From Avichristensenella sp031550095 (GTDB lineage Bacteria > Bacillota > Clostridia > Christensenellales > Aristaeellaceae): DNA of 7,967 bases. This document shows, one piece after another, positions 6,480 through 7,967 of this stretch; the stretch's first letter is position 1, and each line of letters opens with the position of its first letter. Under the pieces are notes generated by a model. That model saw only the letters and a program-made list of their open reading frames with translations, did not search any database and was not told where the DNA came from. Position numbers and translations under genes: made by a program. The stretch covers positions 1 through 7,967 of the forward strand of contig JAVBOX010000002.1 in the NCBI GenBank assembly GCA_031550095.1, in the 5' to 3' direction.

Positions 6480-7547
6480 ATGAAGTTACAGGAAATAATT
6501 GAAGGCATCGAGCCATTAAATGATCATATGGCGCGGGCTGCGCGGGAGCGGCTGAACGGCTTGGCAAAGCCTCAGGAAAGCCTTGGGGAGCTGGAAGCCT
6601 ATGCGATCCGATTGGCCGGCATCACAGGGCGAATGACCCTCGACATCTCCCGCAGGGCAATTCTCATTTTTTGCGCGGATAACGGCGTATGCGCGGAGGG
6701 AATCGGGTCCGCGCCCCAATCCGTAACCCATGCCCAGACCATCAATTTTGTTCGGGGCCTTACCGGTGTAGCCGTGCTGGCGAGGGCGTTCCGCGCAAAG
6801 CTCATCGTCGCGGATGTGGGCGTAAACGAGCGGGTTGTCTACCCCGGGGTTCGGAATCTGCGCGTTCGGGCGGGCACGGGCAATATCCGCTTGGAGGACG
6901 CCATGAGCCGGGAGGAAGCGCAGGCGGCCATTGAGAGAGGCGCTCAACTGGCGCAGGAGGCGGCGGTGCGTGGCTATCAGCTCATCGGCGTGGGGGAAAT
7001 GGGCATCGGAAATACGACCACAAGCACGGCTGTGCTCTCCGCGTTGACAGGCGCTGACAGCGACATGATCGCTGGCATCGGCGGCGGAATCGGCCATGAG
7101 CGCCTCATTAAGAAGCGCTTTGTGATCAGCGATGCCTTGAGGCGCGCAAAGCCCGATCCCTCAGATGTGATCGGCGTGCTCTCAAAGGTTGGCGGCCTGG
7201 ATCTCTGCGCTATGGTCGGGGCTTATCTTGGCGCGGCGGCGGCAAGGCTCCCCGTGGTAATCGATGGCTATATCGGCTGTGTTGCGGCCCTCGCGGCGAT
7301 TCGGCTCGCCCCTATGGTTCAGCCCTATTTGTTCGCCTCCCATGTGTCCCAGGAACCCGGCGCGGCTTTGGCACTCTCTCAAATTGGCCTTGACGCTCCT
7401 TTGCGCCTACGCCTGCGGCTGGGGGAGGGGAGCGGCTGCCCCATGATGTTTGGAATTCTGGATGCTGCGTGCGCCGCTTTTTCAGGCATGGCCACATTCG
7501 AAGAAGCCCAAATCGACCCCAGCTACATGGAGGACGTGCGGCGATGA
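6480..7547 (+). CDS. cobT: Nicotinate-nucleotide:dimethylbenzimidazole phosphoribosyltransferase (CobT)
   Basis: CobT transfers phosphoribosyl from nicotinate mononucleotide to the lower-ligand base of cobalamin, usually 5,6-dimethylbenzimidazole, giving the alpha-ribazole phosphate used in nucleotide-loop assembly. From ATG 6480 the protein has 355 residues, a normal length. It shows KPQESLGELE near the N-terminus, ADNGVCAEGIGSAPQSVT, GEMGIGNTT with Glu173, VIDGYIGCVAALAA, and RLGEGSG with Leu314 and Glu316. Glu173 and Glu316 match catalytic-site Glu174 and Glu317 of Salmonella CobT within one position, which supports this start. Earlier in-frame starts (TTG 6444, ATG 6468) fall inside the promoter, and none has a ribosome binding site. 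GIGGG replaces the usual GRGTG and SHVSQEPGA the usual SHRSAEPGH, so the base used may differ. It overlaps cobO by ATGA. Confidence 0.93.
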   Translation: MKLQEIIEGIEPLNDHMARAARERLNGLAKPQESLGELEAYAIRLAGITGRMTLDISRRAILIFCADNGVCAEGIGSAPQSVTHAQTINFVRGLTGVAVLARAFRAKLIVADVGVNERVVYPGVRNLRVRAGTGNIRLEDAMSREEAQAAIERGAQLAQEAAVRGYQLIGVGEMGIGNTTTSTAVLSALTGADSDMIAGIGGGIGHERLIKKRFVISDALRRAKPDPSDVIGVLSKVGGLDLCAMVGAYLGAAAARLPVVIDGYIGCVAALAAIRLAPMVQPYLFASHVSQEPGAALALSQIGLDAPLRLRLRLGEGSGCPMMFGILDAACAAFSGMATFEEAQIDPSYMEDVRR

Positions 7548-7967
7548 GCTACGTGCATGTATATACCGGCGACGGCAAGGGTAAGACGACCGCTTCCCTT
7601 GGCCTTTTGATGCGGGCGGTGGGCGCGGGGCTTCGTGTTCGCGTATTTCAGTTCCTGAAATGCGGGGAATACAGCGAAATCAACGCGCTGGCGGAGAAGT
7701 TTCCGGAGGTGGAAATTACCCAGTTAGGCAGCGGCGTTTTTATCGATCCAAAGAACATACCCCCAGAGGAGCTGAATCGGGCAAGGGTGGGTTTTCAAGC
7801 GGCCCAGGCCGCCGTGAACAGCGGGGACTATGATCTTGTCATTCTGGATGAAGCCAACGGGGCCATGGCCATGGGCCTCCTGCCCATAGAGGACATGCTT
7901 TATTTAATCGACAAACGGCCAAAGAGAACAGAACTTGTGCTCACAGGCCGGGGAGCGCCCCAGGCGA
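7544..7967 (+). CDS. cobO: Cob(I)alamin adenosyltransferase, CobO/BtuR type (partial, C-terminus off window)
   Basis: Transfers the 5'-deoxyadenosyl group of ATP to the reduced cobalt of corrinoids, forming adenosylcobalamin or its precursors. The 141 codons seen cover most of a protein that is usually 170-200 residues long. The start MSYVHVYTGDGKGKTTA holds the P-loop GDGKGKTT (9-16). FQFLKCGEYSEI follows, then YDLVILDEANGAMAMGLL (a Walker B-like strand, with DEAN where DEIN or DELN is commoner), and KRPKRTELVLTGRGAP, typical of the family. ATG 7544 overlaps the cobT stop as ATGA, with GGAGG at 7529-7533, so translation is probably coupled. The window ends inside the gene. Confidence 0.94.
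   Translation, partial: MSYVHVYTGDGKGKTTASLGLLMRAVGAGLRVRVFQFLKCGEYSEINALAEKFPEVEITQLGSGVFIDPKNIPPEELNRARVGFQAAQAAVNSGDYDLVILDEANGAMAMGLLPIEDMLYLIDKRPKRTELVLTGRGAPQA

Noticed and set aside
6516..7097. 193-codon minus-strand ORF inside cobT
   Set aside because: It is antisense to the catalytic core of cobT. Its composition is that of a shadow frame and no family motif is visible.

Overview
The window looks like chromosomal DNA from an anaerobic Gram-positive bacterium of the class Clostridia or a close relative. The basis is sigma-A type -35/-10 promoters, strong AGGAGG ribosome binding sites, TTG/ATG starts, a hairpin plus T-tract terminator, and the gene families present (single-domain NadE, a LarA-type racemase, CobT-CobO, RidA). 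The genes are moderately GC-rich and the intergenic regions AT-rich. The assignment to Clostridia is inference. No tRNA, rRNA, CRISPR, insertion sequence or phage gene was seen.

Left part, minus strand (1-2891): a 249-residue ammonia-dependent NAD+ synthetase (nadE, 2142-2891) has its own near-consensus promoter and is followed after 91 bases by a large secreted or membrane-anchored protein. That second gene starts at a TTG at 2050, stays open to the left edge of the window (683 codons seen) and has no known function. It has a signal peptide, a proline-rich linker, a beta-sandwich-like region, a glutamine-amidotransferase-like segment, two membrane helices and a further extracytoplasmic part.

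Middle part, plus strand (2892-5854): a divergent promoter drives gnd (6-phosphogluconate dehydrogenase), with a LarA-family nickel-pincer racemase/epimerase 17 bases downstream. A clear rho-independent terminator ends this two-gene operon. The pairing suggests that the LarA homologue acts on a sugar acid or another hydroxy acid rather than necessarily on lactate.

Right part, plus strand (5855-7967): ridA (enamine/imine deaminase) has its own extended -10 promoter. It is followed by cobT and cobO, which overlap by ATGA and belong to cobalamin nucleotide-loop assembly and adenosylation. cobO runs off the right edge. cobT has an excellent promoter placed so that its ATG falls at or within about two bases of the predicted transcription start, so its mRNA may be leaderless.

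A loose biochemical thread joins several genes through nicotinate nucleotides. NadE consumes nicotinate adenine dinucleotide (NaAD), the LarA cofactor is built from NaAD, and CobT consumes nicotinate mononucleotide. This thread is inference. No clearly new multi-gene system is visible. The items most worth a second look are the uncharacterised large surface protein, the substrate of the gnd-linked LarA homologue, and the start arrangement of cobT.
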